NCBI GenBank assembly: GCA_964494505.1
Contig: CAZBRO010000011.1
Coordinates: 1 to 64,000 of the forward strand
Source: CAIYRG01 sp964494505
GTDB taxonomy: Bacteria; Pseudomonadota; Alphaproteobacteria; Micropepsales; Micropepsaceae
Length of the DNA stretch: 64,000 nt
Direction of reading: 5' to 3'
Below the pieces are notes generated by a model. That model did not search any database and was not told the origin of the DNA. It saw nothing but the letters and a program-made list of their open reading frames with translations. The translations under genes were made by a program, and so were the position numbers. How positions within the stretch are numbered: the first letter of the stretch is position 1; every line of letters begins with the position of its first letter. Shown here in pieces: positions 54,532 to 62,038 of this stretch.

Positions 54532-55602
54532 ATGAAGAAGATTGCGCTTGCGTGCCTGTTGCTGCTCGCGGGGTGGCCTGCCGCCGCCCAGCAGAGCGTG
54601 CCGGCAATTCCATTCCAGTCGGTCCCCAATTACCCGAATTTGCCCGACGGGATGAATTTCGGCGAGGTGCCGGGGGTTGCGGTGAATTCCAAGGGCCACG
54701 TCTTCGTCTTCACCCGCTCGAACAGCGCGCAAGGCCCCGCCTATGCGCCGACGGCCGCTCAGCTTCTGGAATTCGACCAGAACGGCAATTACGTCCGCGA
54801 AATCGGCAAGGGGCTTTACGCCTGGTCGTTCGCCCATTCGGTGCGCATCGACAAGGACGACAACATCTGGGCCATCGACAAGGGCTCGGACATGATCGTC
54901 AAGTTCAACCCGGCGGGGCGCGTCCTGTGGGTGTTCGGCCGGCGCAAGGAATCGGCCGAAGACGACACCAAGCCCTGGGAGCATCCCAATCCGCCGCTGC
55001 CGCCCATCGACGGCATGTTCCGCCAGCCCACCGATGTCGCGTGGGATTCCAAGGGCAACATCTACATCAGCGACGGCTATGTGAATTCGCGCGTCGCCAA
55101 ATACGACAAGGACGGAAACTGGCTGAAGTCCTGGGGCACCAAGGGCACGGGCCCCGGCCAATTCAATCTGCCCCATGCGGTTGCGATCGATTTGAACGAC
55201 AATGTCTATGTCGGCGACCGCAGCAATCGCCGTATCCAGGTGTTCGACACCGACGGCAATTTCAAGCGCATGTTCACCATCGACGTGCCGCCCGATCCGA
55301 ATACGCGAGCGGTGTACGGGGTGACGCCGAGCGGAGACCGTCTGAAAGCGGTGATCGGCCAGCCCAATTCGATCTGCATCACGCCGGGCCCGAACCAAGT
55401 GATGTTCGTCGGCGAATCGACCTATCCGGGCCGCATCTTCAAGGTGTCGCTGGACGGCAAGGTGCTGGGCGTGATCGGCAAATCGGGGCGCAATCTCGGG
55501 CAGTTTTCCGGCGCCCATGCGCTTGCGTGCCCGTCGGAGACCGAGATTTACGCGGCCGAGACCGCGAATTGGCGCGTACAGAAGCTGATGCTGAAGAAAT
55601 AA
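54532..55602 (+). CDS. Exported NHL-repeat beta-propeller protein
   Basis: The 356-residue protein has a Sec signal (MKKIALACLLLLAGWPAAA) and NHL repeats such as HSVRIDKDDNIWAIDKGSDM, DVAWDSKGNIYISDGYVNSR, HAVAIDLNDNVYVGDRSNRR and a closing HALACPSETEIYAAETANWR. This is a six-bladed propeller like those of peptidyl-alpha-hydroxyglycine lyase domains. It is periplasmic and could bind ligands or act as a lyase; catalytic residues were not assigned. GGGAGGGTCGC precedes the ATG. The MBL-fold gene follows after 11 bases, so both are one operon. Confidence 0.88.
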   Translation: MKKIALACLLLLAGWPAAAQQSVPAIPFQSVPNYPNLPDGMNFGEVPGVAVNSKGHVFVFTRSNSAQGPAYAPTAAQLLEFDQNGNYVREIGKGLYAWSFAHSVRIDKDDNIWAIDKGSDMIVKFNPAGRVLWVFGRRKESAEDDTKPWEHPNPPLPPIDGMFRQPTDVAWDSKGNIYISDGYVNSRVAKYDKDGNWLKSWGTKGTGPGQFNLPHAVAIDLNDNVYVGDRSNRRIQVFDTDGNFKRMFTIDVPPDPNTRAVYGVTPSGDRLKAVIGQPNSICITPGPNQVMFVGESTYPGRIFKVSLDGKVLGVIGKSGRNLGQFSGAHALACPSETEIYAAETANWRVQKLMLKK

Positions 55603-55613
55603 GGGAGAGGAAC

Positions 55614-56687
55614 ATGAAACGGGCTTTGATGGGTGCGGCATTCGCGTTCGCGTTGGCGGCGGCGTTTCCGGCCTCCGCACAGAACAATGCGTTGCGGATC
55701 TACTGGATCGATGTGGAGGGCGGGGCGTCGACATTGTTCGTTTCGCCGTCGGGCGAGTCGCTTCTGTTCGACACCGGCAATCCCGGCAATGGCGACCGCG
55801 ATGCGAAACGCATCTTCGCGACCGCGCAGAAGGCCGGTCTGACCAAGATCGACCATGTGGTGATCAGCCATTGGCACGGCGATCATGTCGGCGGATTGGA
55901 AGCGCTCTCCAAGATGATTCCGCTCGGAAAATTCTACGATCACGGCGACGGCGTGGAAGCTGCCGACAAGGCCCGCCACGATGCTTATGTGGCGATGGTG
56001 GGCGCGAACCGCAAGATTCTCAGGGCAGGCGACATGATCCAACTCGGGGCCATTCCGGTGCGCGTGGTGGTTTCGGAAGGCCCGGTGATCGCCAATCCGA
56101 TCAATGGCGGCGGTCCCAATGCGCTCTGCGCCAATGCTCCGCAAATGAAACCGGCGCCGCCCGAAAACATCCGCATGGTCGGCCTCTCGATCACCTATGG
56201 CAGTTTCAAATTCGCGAGCCTCGCCGATCTCGACTGGTCGCGGGAGACGGAAATGGCCTGCCCGGTGAACAAGCTCGGCCGCGTGAACCTCTACACCATC
56301 AACCGCCATGGCGGGCTCGACGATTCCGGAAACCCGGCGCTCTTGGGCGCAATTCAGCCGCAGGTCATCGTCCTGAACAACGGACCGCGCAAAGGGCTCG
56401 GCCAGAAGGTGGCCGACGCCAAGCCCATCAACGCCAATTACACACCCTACGAGACCAATTCCTATGTGCGGCTCGCCAAGAATCCGGGCATTGAGGGCGT
56501 CTGGGCGGAGCATCTGTCTCTGATCGACAAGGACCCGGCGCACAACGCAGCACCCGACATGACCGCGAATCTGGAGGAGGGGCCGGCCGATCAGGGCTTC
56601 GGCATCAGCGCGGTGGTGGGCGCGGATGGGAAGTTCACGATCACCAATGCGCGCAACGGATTCAGCAAGACCTATCAGGCGAAGTAA
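55614..56687 (+). CDS. Exported MBL-fold metallohydrolase (ComEC-like lactamase domain)
   Basis: The 357-residue protein has a Sec signal (MKRALMGAAFAFALAAAFPA SA) and an MBL fold: RIYWIDVEGGASTLFVSPSG, LLFDTGNPGNGDRDA and the zinc motif SHWHGDHVGGLEAL (H86, H88, D90, H91). The opening resembles the soluble ComEC-type beta-lactamase domain, but there are no membrane segments. Later SITYGSFKFASLADLDW and NRHGGLDDSGNP supply probable further ligands. Substrate unknown. It is co-transcribed with the NHL-repeat gene. Confidence 0.87.
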   Translation: MKRALMGAAFAFALAAAFPASAQNNALRIYWIDVEGGASTLFVSPSGESLLFDTGNPGNGDRDAKRIFATAQKAGLTKIDHVVISHWHGDHVGGLEALSKMIPLGKFYDHGDGVEAADKARHDAYVAMVGANRKILRAGDMIQLGAIPVRVVVSEGPVIANPINGGGPNALCANAPQMKPAPPENIRMVGLSITYGSFKFASLADLDWSRETEMACPVNKLGRVNLYTINRHGGLDDSGNPALLGAIQPQVIVLNNGPRKGLGQKVADAKPINANYTPYETNSYVRLAKNPGIEGVWAEHLSLIDKDPAHNAAPDMTANLEEGPADQGFGISAVVGADGKFTITNARNGFSKTYQAK

Positions 56688-56698
56688 CGCTGTGTGTT

Positions 56699-56806
56699 AT
56701 CCCGGCCAGCAGCGCGACAGCGCGGCGTGAGCCGGGACCACCCGGAGGCAGCGCGCAAGCGGCACAGTAGGTCCCGGATCGGCGCGGACGCGCCGTCCGG
56801 GATGAC
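56699..56806. repeat. Intergenic palindromic repeat (ATCCCGG/CCGGGAT family)
   Basis: This region between convergent genes contains ATCCCGGCCAGCAGCGCGAC at its left and CGCCGTCCGGGATGACCC at its right, with inner inverted segments (GTGAGCCGGGACC, GTCCCGGATCGGCGCG). It can fold into several hairpins and looks like another dispersed repeat, unrelated to the other families in the window. Confidence 0.6.
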
Positions 56807-56811
56807 CCCTT

Positions 56812-57321
56812 TTATTTCTCCATCAGTGCGAGGAGGCCCTTCAGCAGATCGATCGGCCGGGGCGGACAGCCCTTGATGTGGAGATCGACCGGCACGACAG
56901 CCGAAACGCCCCCTTCCACCGCATAGCTGCCGGCGAAGATGCCTCCGTTCAGCGCGCAATCGCCGACGGCGACCACCCATTTCGGTGACGGCGTCGCGTT
57001 GTAGGTGCGCTCCAAGGCCTCGCGCATGTTCTTGGTTACCGGCCCGGTGACGAGCAGCACATCGGCATGGCGTGGGCTTGCGACAAAGCGCAGGCCGAAG
57101 CGCTCCAGATCGTAGAACGCGTTCTGCAGCGCATGGATTTCCAGCTCGCAGCCATTGCAGGAGCCTGCATCGATTTCGCGAATGGAGAGGCTGCGGCCGA
57201 GCCGCTTCTTCGCCGCCTTATCGAGCCCGGCGGCGATGGCGTTGAGTTCGGGATCGTCAAGCTGCGGTCGCTTTTCCGTCAGCGGGCGGTGGGTGAAACC
57301 CTGAAATAGCAATCTGCGCAT
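56812..57321 (-). CDS. NuoB/HyfI-like iron-sulfur small subunit of an Ehr-type complex
   Basis: The 169-residue protein has the four cysteines that hold the proximal [4Fe-4S] (N2-type) cluster: DAGSCNGCE (C55, C58), VAVGDCALNGG (C122) and IKGCPPRP (C152). The family is the NuoB/HycG/HyfI small subunit of complex I and group 4 hydrogenases. It is the last gene of the minus-strand operon, separated from the large-subunit gene by a composite repeat. The short basic N-terminus (MRRLLFQGFTHRPLTEKRPQ) matches HyfI-like proteins. Confidence 0.9.
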   Translation of the reverse strand: MRRLLFQGFTHRPLTEKRPQLDDPELNAIAAGLDKAAKKRLGRSLSIREIDAGSCNGCELEIHALQNAFYDLERFGLRFVASPRHADVLLVTGPVTKNMREALERTYNATPSPKWVVAVGDCALNGGIFAGSYAVEGGVSAVVPVDLHIKGCPPRPIDLLKGLLALMEK

Positions 57322-57333
57322 CGCCGCTAAGTT

Positions 57334-57462
57334 CCCCCCTCCGCCTCGCACAGCAATCCGTGCTCCGCACCTCCCCCGTAAACGGGGGAGGAAAGAAGAA
57401 GCGCTATCTCTTGTTTTCCTCCCCCGCTTGCGGGGGAGGTGGCGCATAGCGACGGAGGGGGG
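57334..57462. repeat. Composite palindromic repeat inside the Ehr-like operon
   Basis: An outer inverted repeat CCCCCCTCCG (57334-57343) and CGGAGGGGGG (57453-57462) encloses two perfect hairpins: CCTCCCCCGT-AA-ACGGGGGAGG (57370-57391, identical to 44861-44882) and CCTCCCCCGC-TT-GCGGGGGAGG (57418-57439). It fills the gap between the large- and small-subunit genes, where a ferredoxin-type hyfH gene would sit in a hydrogenase-4 operon. Confidence 0.8.
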
Positions 57463-57487
57463 ATCGGGCTCGTCACAGTTTTGCGCA

Positions 57488-58990
57488 TCAGAGGTCGTGC
57501 CCCGAATAGGAGCAGTTGAAGGATTTGTTGCACAACGGAAAATCGGCGACGATGTTTCCTTCGATGGCTGCTTCGAGCAGCGGCCATTGGAACCATGATG
57601 GATCGCGCAAATGGCAGCGCGCGATGCGGCCCCCTTCATCGAGGCGCAGCCAGACGAGGATATCGCCGCGGAAGCCTTCCACGAACGCCATGCCTTCACC
57701 GCCGCGCGGCGGCACGTCGATGGAGAGGGCGCCGACGGGAAGCCGCGACAAGATCTGCTCGACCAGCGACAGCGATTGTTCCACCTCGCGGATGCGAATC
57801 CAGATGCGCGCATTGACGTCGCCATCCTGCAGCACCGGCACCGTGAAGCCGAGCGCATCGTAAGGCGCATAGGGAAGTGCTGTTCGCGCGTCGAAGGCGC
57901 GGCCCGAAGCGCGGCCGACGTAACCGCCGGCGCCGAACTGGCGCGCGAGTTCGGGTTTGAGGATGCCGGTCGAAACCGTGCGGTCCTGCAGCGAGGCGGT
58001 ATCGTCGTAGAGCCGTACAAGACGGGGGAAGGTCCGGCGCGCTTCCGAAATCAATTCGGCGATGGCGGCCGCGCCTTTCGCGTTCAGTTCGGCCGCGACG
58101 CCGCCCGGCACGACGCAATCGCGCATCAGCCGGTGGCCGAAACACGAATCGGCCGCACGCAACACGTGTTCGCGCAATACCCCGCTATGGGCGTGGATCA
58201 TGGCGAAGGAGGCATCGTTGCAGATGGCGCCGATATCGCCGAAATGATTGGCAAGGCGTTCCAGTTCGGCCATCAGCGCGCGCAGATACCGGGCGCGCGG
58301 CGGCGCTTCGATCTCTGCGGCCGCTTCAACCGCGCGGGCGAAGGCCATGGCGTAAGCCACCGTGCTGTCGCCGGACGTGCGCCCCGCGAGCTTGGCGCCC
58401 TTCGCTATGTCCGCGTTCGCCATCAATCCTTCGATGCCCTTGTGGACGTAGCCCAGGCGTTCCTCCAGCCGCACCACGGTTTCGCCGTTCGCGGTGAAGC
58501 GGAAATGGCCGGGCTCGATGATGCCGGCATGCACGGGTCCCACCGGAATCTGGTGCAGGCTTTCGCCCTCGTTGGCGATGAACGCGTAGGGCGGCAGCGC
58601 TTCGTCCGGCGCGGCATGGCCCAAAGGATGCTGCACGCCCCACCGGCCATGATCGAGCCAGGCGCGGGTGTCGGGCGCATTCCGCGGGGCGAGACCGAAG
58701 AGATCGTGGATCGTGCGTTCGAGCCTGATCGCGGGCGCATGGAATTGCGCGACGGACGGAAATGCGCCGTCGGGACATTCGAGACTCGCGACGATGACGC
58801 GGAAGGAATCGTCCATCACCGCCAAGTGGACCGCTTGCGCCTCGCCCCAGAGGCCCGAAAGAACGGCCTGGCCGGCGCCAAGCTGGGCCGCCAGTTCGGA
58901 CCATGATTCCGCATTTACAACTACGCGGGGATAGGGACGGTGCGCCTCCACCGGCCTGCCTTTGGCGAGGATGCCGTCGAGCGCGCTCAT
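57488..58990 (-). CDS. NuoCD/HyfG-like large subunit without the [NiFe] L1 cysteines
   Basis: The 500-residue protein joins a NuoC-like domain (about 1-120) to a NuoD/hydrogenase large-subunit domain (GYVHKGIEGLMANADIAKGA, residues 180-199). The position where [NiFe] hydrogenases have RxCGxC reads RTSGDST (204-210), so both L1 cysteines are replaced by serine. The C-terminus FPLCNKSFNCSYSGHDL has Cys487 and Cys493 with C-x5-C spacing instead of DPCxxC. A [NiFe] centre is therefore unlikely. The start overlaps the HyfF-like stop. It probably couples a redox reaction, perhaps with quinone, to ion pumping. Confidence 0.88.
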   Translation of the reverse strand: MSALDGILAKGRPVEAHRPYPRVVVNAESWSELAAQLGAGQAVLSGLWGEAQAVHLAVMDDSFRVIVASLECPDGAFPSVAQFHAPAIRLERTIHDLFGLAPRNAPDTRAWLDHGRWGVQHPLGHAAPDEALPPYAFIANEGESLHQIPVGPVHAGIIEPGHFRFTANGETVVRLEERLGYVHKGIEGLMANADIAKGAKLAGRTSGDSTVAYAMAFARAVEAAAEIEAPPRARYLRALMAELERLANHFGDIGAICNDASFAMIHAHSGVLREHVLRAADSCFGHRLMRDCVVPGGVAAELNAKGAAAIAELISEARRTFPRLVRLYDDTASLQDRTVSTGILKPELARQFGAGGYVGRASGRAFDARTALPYAPYDALGFTVPVLQDGDVNARIWIRIREVEQSLSLVEQILSRLPVGALSIDVPPRGGEGMAFVEGFRGDILVWLRLDEGGRIARCHLRDPSWFQWPLLEAAIEGNIVADFPLCNKSFNCSYSGHDL

Positions 58991-60426
58991 CCGAGCATGC
59001 TCGCGACAGTCTGGAACCAGACGACGAGCGCGGGCGGCAGGTAGATGCCGGCGGCGAACACGAGCGCCAAATGCGCGAACATCGGCACATAGGACGCTTC
59101 GACCGGCGCCTTGCTGCCGGTGGGTTCGCCAAACGCGAAGCCGTTTAGCCTTAGCAGCAGTGCGCCGAACGCGACCAGAAGTCCCGTCACCAGCGGAATG
59201 GCGAGCAGCGGCGCACGCGAAAACGTCGAACTCACCACCAGGAACTCGCTCATGAAGATGCCGAGCGGCGGCAGACCCGCAATCGAAACGACGCCCAGCA
59301 CCAATCCCCAGCCGAGGATGGGGTGGGATTCGGTCAGCCCTTTGATCTCGGCGATTTTCTGCGTGCCCTTCACCTGCGAGATGTGGCCGACCGCGAAGAA
59401 GATGGCCGATTTGGTCAGGCTGTGCATGGTCATCTGCAACAGCCCCGCGAAATTGGCGAGCGGTCCGCCCATGCCGAAGGCGAACACGATGATGCCCATG
59501 TGCTCGATAGAGGAATAGGCGAACATGCGTTTGATGTCGCGGCGGCGGTACAGCATGAAGGCCGCGAACACCACCGACACGAGACCAAGCGTCACCATCA
59601 GCGGTCCCGGCGCGATTGCCGCGGGGTTTGCCGCAAGCAGCATCTTGAAGCGCAGCACCGCATAAAGCGCGACATTCAGCAGGAGGCCCGACAGCACCGC
59701 TGAAATCGGCGTCGGGCCTTCGGCATGGGCGTCGGGGAGCCAGGCGTGCAAGGGCGCCAAGCCCACTTTGGTGCCATAGCCGAGCAACAGGAAAATAAAC
59801 GCGACATTCAAAAGCGCCGGATCGAACGCGGCCACGCGCTGGATCAGCACGGTCCAGACCATGGCCTGCAGCCCTTCGCCCACCACGGGCTGCGCCGCCA
59901 TATACACTAGAATGGTGCCGAACAGGGCGAAGGCGATACCGACGCTGCCCAGGATGAAATATTTCCAGGCGGCTTCCAGCGCCTCATGGGTGCGGTAGAT
60001 GCCGACCATCAGGACGGTCGCAAGCGTCGCAAGTTCGATCGCCACCCACATCAGGCCGATATTGTTCGCGACCAGCGCCAGATTCATGCCGAACATCATG
60101 ATCTGGTACATCGCGTGATAGAACCGCAGATAGGACGGCGTTAGGCGTCCGATCTCGAGCTCGTGCGCGATATAGCTCGCGCTGAAGACGCTGGTGGTGA
60201 ACCCCACGAACGTGTTCAGCACGATGAAGACAATGTTGAGATCATCGATCAGGAAATAGGAGTCGGGTTCGGGCGCGTACACAAACAGCGACAGCGCGGA
60301 AACGAGCGTGAGGAAGGACGCAACCACATTCAGCCGTGCCGATATGCGGTAGGACGAGAGCAAGGCGAGCACGGCCGCGCTGGCCGCGGGGATCGCCAAT
60401 ACCAGCACGAGCGGGTTGAACATCAT
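58987..60426 (-). CDS. HyfF/NuoN-like proton-conducting membrane subunit
   Basis: The 479-residue protein has about 14 membrane segments and the Mrp/NuoN antiporter signatures: NNIGLMWVAIELATLATVLM, LGYGTKVGLAPLHAWLPDAH and FAYSSIEHMGIIVFAFGMGG. The lysine of GTKVGLAPLHAWLPDAHAEG and the Glu of IELATL match the proton-path residues of the family. It is the distal pump subunit of a group-4-hydrogenase/complex-I-like complex. It overlaps both neighbours in the operon by four bases. Confidence 0.92.
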   Translation of the reverse strand: MMFNPLVLVLAIPAASAAVLALLSSYRISARLNVVASFLTLVSALSLFVYAPEPDSYFLIDDLNIVFIVLNTFVGFTTSVFSASYIAHELEIGRLTPSYLRFYHAMYQIMMFGMNLALVANNIGLMWVAIELATLATVLMVGIYRTHEALEAAWKYFILGSVGIAFALFGTILVYMAAQPVVGEGLQAMVWTVLIQRVAAFDPALLNVAFIFLLLGYGTKVGLAPLHAWLPDAHAEGPTPISAVLSGLLLNVALYAVLRFKMLLAANPAAIAPGPLMVTLGLVSVVFAAFMLYRRRDIKRMFAYSSIEHMGIIVFAFGMGGPLANFAGLLQMTMHSLTKSAIFFAVGHISQVKGTQKIAEIKGLTESHPILGWGLVLGVVSIAGLPPLGIFMSEFLVVSSTFSRAPLLAIPLVTGLLVAFGALLLRLNGFAFGEPTGSKAPVEASYVPMFAHLALVFAAGIYLPPALVVWFQTVASMLG

Positions 60427-61082
60427 CGCCGATCCCCCCTGAACCGGTCGAGCGCGCGCACGTCCACCGTGTCGAAGCGTTCGCGAATGCGGAAGAGGAA
60501 GATCCCGATCACGATGAAGGCGATCAGGACGGAAAAGGCCACGCTGATTTCGACCACCAGCGGCATGCCTTTGGCGCCGGTGGCCGCGAGGATGAGGCCG
60601 TTCTCCAGCGACATGAAGCCGATCACCTGACCGACGGCGTTCCTGCGCGTCACCATCATCAACAGGCCGAGCAGGATCACCGAGAGCGCGAAAGCCAGAT
60701 CCTCGCGCGCCAGCGGATCGGCCATCGCGGTCACGCGCAGCATCACCACCATGGAAAGCGCGACCAGTCCCATGCCGAACAGCATCGTCACGCCGATGCC
60801 GACCACGTTCTCGATCTCACGGTGGATGCCCAGCCTTACGATCATGCGGCGCAGCGAAATCGGAATGATCATGCCCTTGAACAGAAGCGCGATCATGGCG
60901 GTGACGTAGAGTTCGGGCGCGCTTTGCAGATTGGCCTGCCAGGCGACGGAAGCGGACAGCAGGATCGCCTGCAGCGTGAACGTATTGATCAGAGCGGGCA
61001 GGCGGTCCTGATAGATCATCATGAAGCTGACAAGCACGAGCCCGCCGGCCAGCATGTGCGCGATGTCGAAGGCAAGACCCAT
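60423..61082 (-). CDS. HyfE-like membrane subunit (NuoK-related)
   Basis: The 219-residue protein has about seven membrane helices and matches hydrogenase-4 component E. Its C-terminal half resembles NuoK/MrpC (VIGFMSLENGLILAATGAKG, in which the SLEN Glu is the conserved NuoK residue). The N-terminal half adds helices typical of HyfE (MGLAFDIAHMLAGGLVLVSF). It overlaps the NuoH-like stop and the HyfF-like start by a few bases each, so the operon is translationally coupled. Confidence 0.9.
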   Translation of the reverse strand: MGLAFDIAHMLAGGLVLVSFMMIYQDRLPALINTFTLQAILLSASVAWQANLQSAPELYVTAMIALLFKGMIIPISLRRMIVRLGIHREIENVVGIGVTMLFGMGLVALSMVVMLRVTAMADPLAREDLAFALSVILLGLLMMVTRRNAVGQVIGFMSLENGLILAATGAKGMPLVVEISVAFSVLIAFIVIGIFLFRIRERFDTVDVRALDRFRGDRR

Positions 61083-62038
61083 CAGAAGCTCCCCGAGACA
61101 AAACGGAGGAGCGCGCCCAGAAGTCCCAGCATGAGGGCCGCACCGAGGAAGGCCGGCACACGGAACACGCGCATCTTGGCGATGGAAATTTCGAAAATGC
61201 CCAGCGCCAAACCGCCCGCGAACAGTTTCGCCGCATAAGCAAGTATGCCGAAGATGTAATCGGGCACGGTGCCTTCGACTGGGGCAAGCCCCCAGGGCAC
61301 GAACAAACAGCCGATCAGCGACACATACAACAGCAGCTTCAGCGAGGCTGCGAGTTCGATCAGCGCCAGATGGCGGCCGGAATATTCCAGCACCATCGCT
61401 TCGTGCACCATTGTGAGTTCGAGATGGGTCGCGGGATTGTCCACCGGAATGCGCGCGTTCTCGGCAATCGCCACCATCACCAGCGCGATGAGGGCCAAGC
61501 CCAGCGTCACGCGCAGGCCCTCCTGCAGCGACAGCATGTAGGCCGCAATGGCCGATAATTGCGTGGAGCCCGCAATGAGCGCGAGGGAGAAGATGACCAT
61601 CATCATCGCGGGTTCGGCGAGGGATGCGATCATGGCTTCGCGGCTGGAGCCGATGCCGCCGAAGCTGGTGCCGATGTCCATTCCGGCCAGCGCCAGGAAG
61701 AAGCGCGCGCTTCCGAGCAGCGCAACGATCGCGATGAGATCGGCGGACCAGCTGAACAGCAGTCCCGTCGCAAAGGTCGGCACAAGGGCGGCCGCAACCC
61801 AGGTCGCCGCGAACACGAGATAAGGAACCGCGCGGAACAGCCAGGAAGCGTTGACCGCGACCACGGCTTCCTTGTGCAACAGGCGGAGGAGATCGCGATA
61901 GGGCTGGATCAGCGGCGGCCCCTGTCTCCGCAGCAACCGCGCCTTCACCTTGCGCACGAACCCCGTCAGAAGCGGGGCCAGCAGCAGCACCAGCGCCATC
62001 TGCATACCCTGAACGGCGAGATCGCGGATGGCGCTCAT
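61082..62038 (-). CDS. NuoH/HyfC-like membrane subunit
   Basis: The 318-residue protein has about eight membrane helices and the NuoH/HycD signatures RRQGPPLIQPYRDLLRLLHK and ENARIPVDNPATHLELTMVH (with the conserved acidic EN-ARIP...HLELTM). This subunit links the peripheral redox arm to the pump in complex I and group 4 hydrogenases. The start at 62038 overlaps the HyfB-like stop (ATGA), and a longer upstream frame is not homologous. EAMVLEYSGRHLALIELAAS is a further family match. Confidence 0.92.
   Translation of the reverse strand: MSAIRDLAVQGMQMALVLLLAPLLTGFVRKVKARLLRRQGPPLIQPYRDLLRLLHKEAVVAVNASWLFRAVPYLVFAATWVAAALVPTFATGLLFSWSADLIAIVALLGSARFFLALAGMDIGTSFGGIGSSREAMIASLAEPAMMMVIFSLALIAGSTQLSAIAAYMLSLQEGLRVTLGLALIALVMVAIAENARIPVDNPATHLELTMVHEAMVLEYSGRHLALIELAASLKLLLYVSLIGCLFVPWGLAPVEGTVPDYIFGILAYAAKLFAGGLALGIFEISIAKMRVFRVPAFLGAALMLGLLGALLRFVSGSF

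Noticed and set aside
57611..58906. 431-codon plus-strand frame opposite the large-subunit gene
   Set aside because: Antisense shadow; the minus-strand protein has clear NuoC/NuoD domains and operon coupling.
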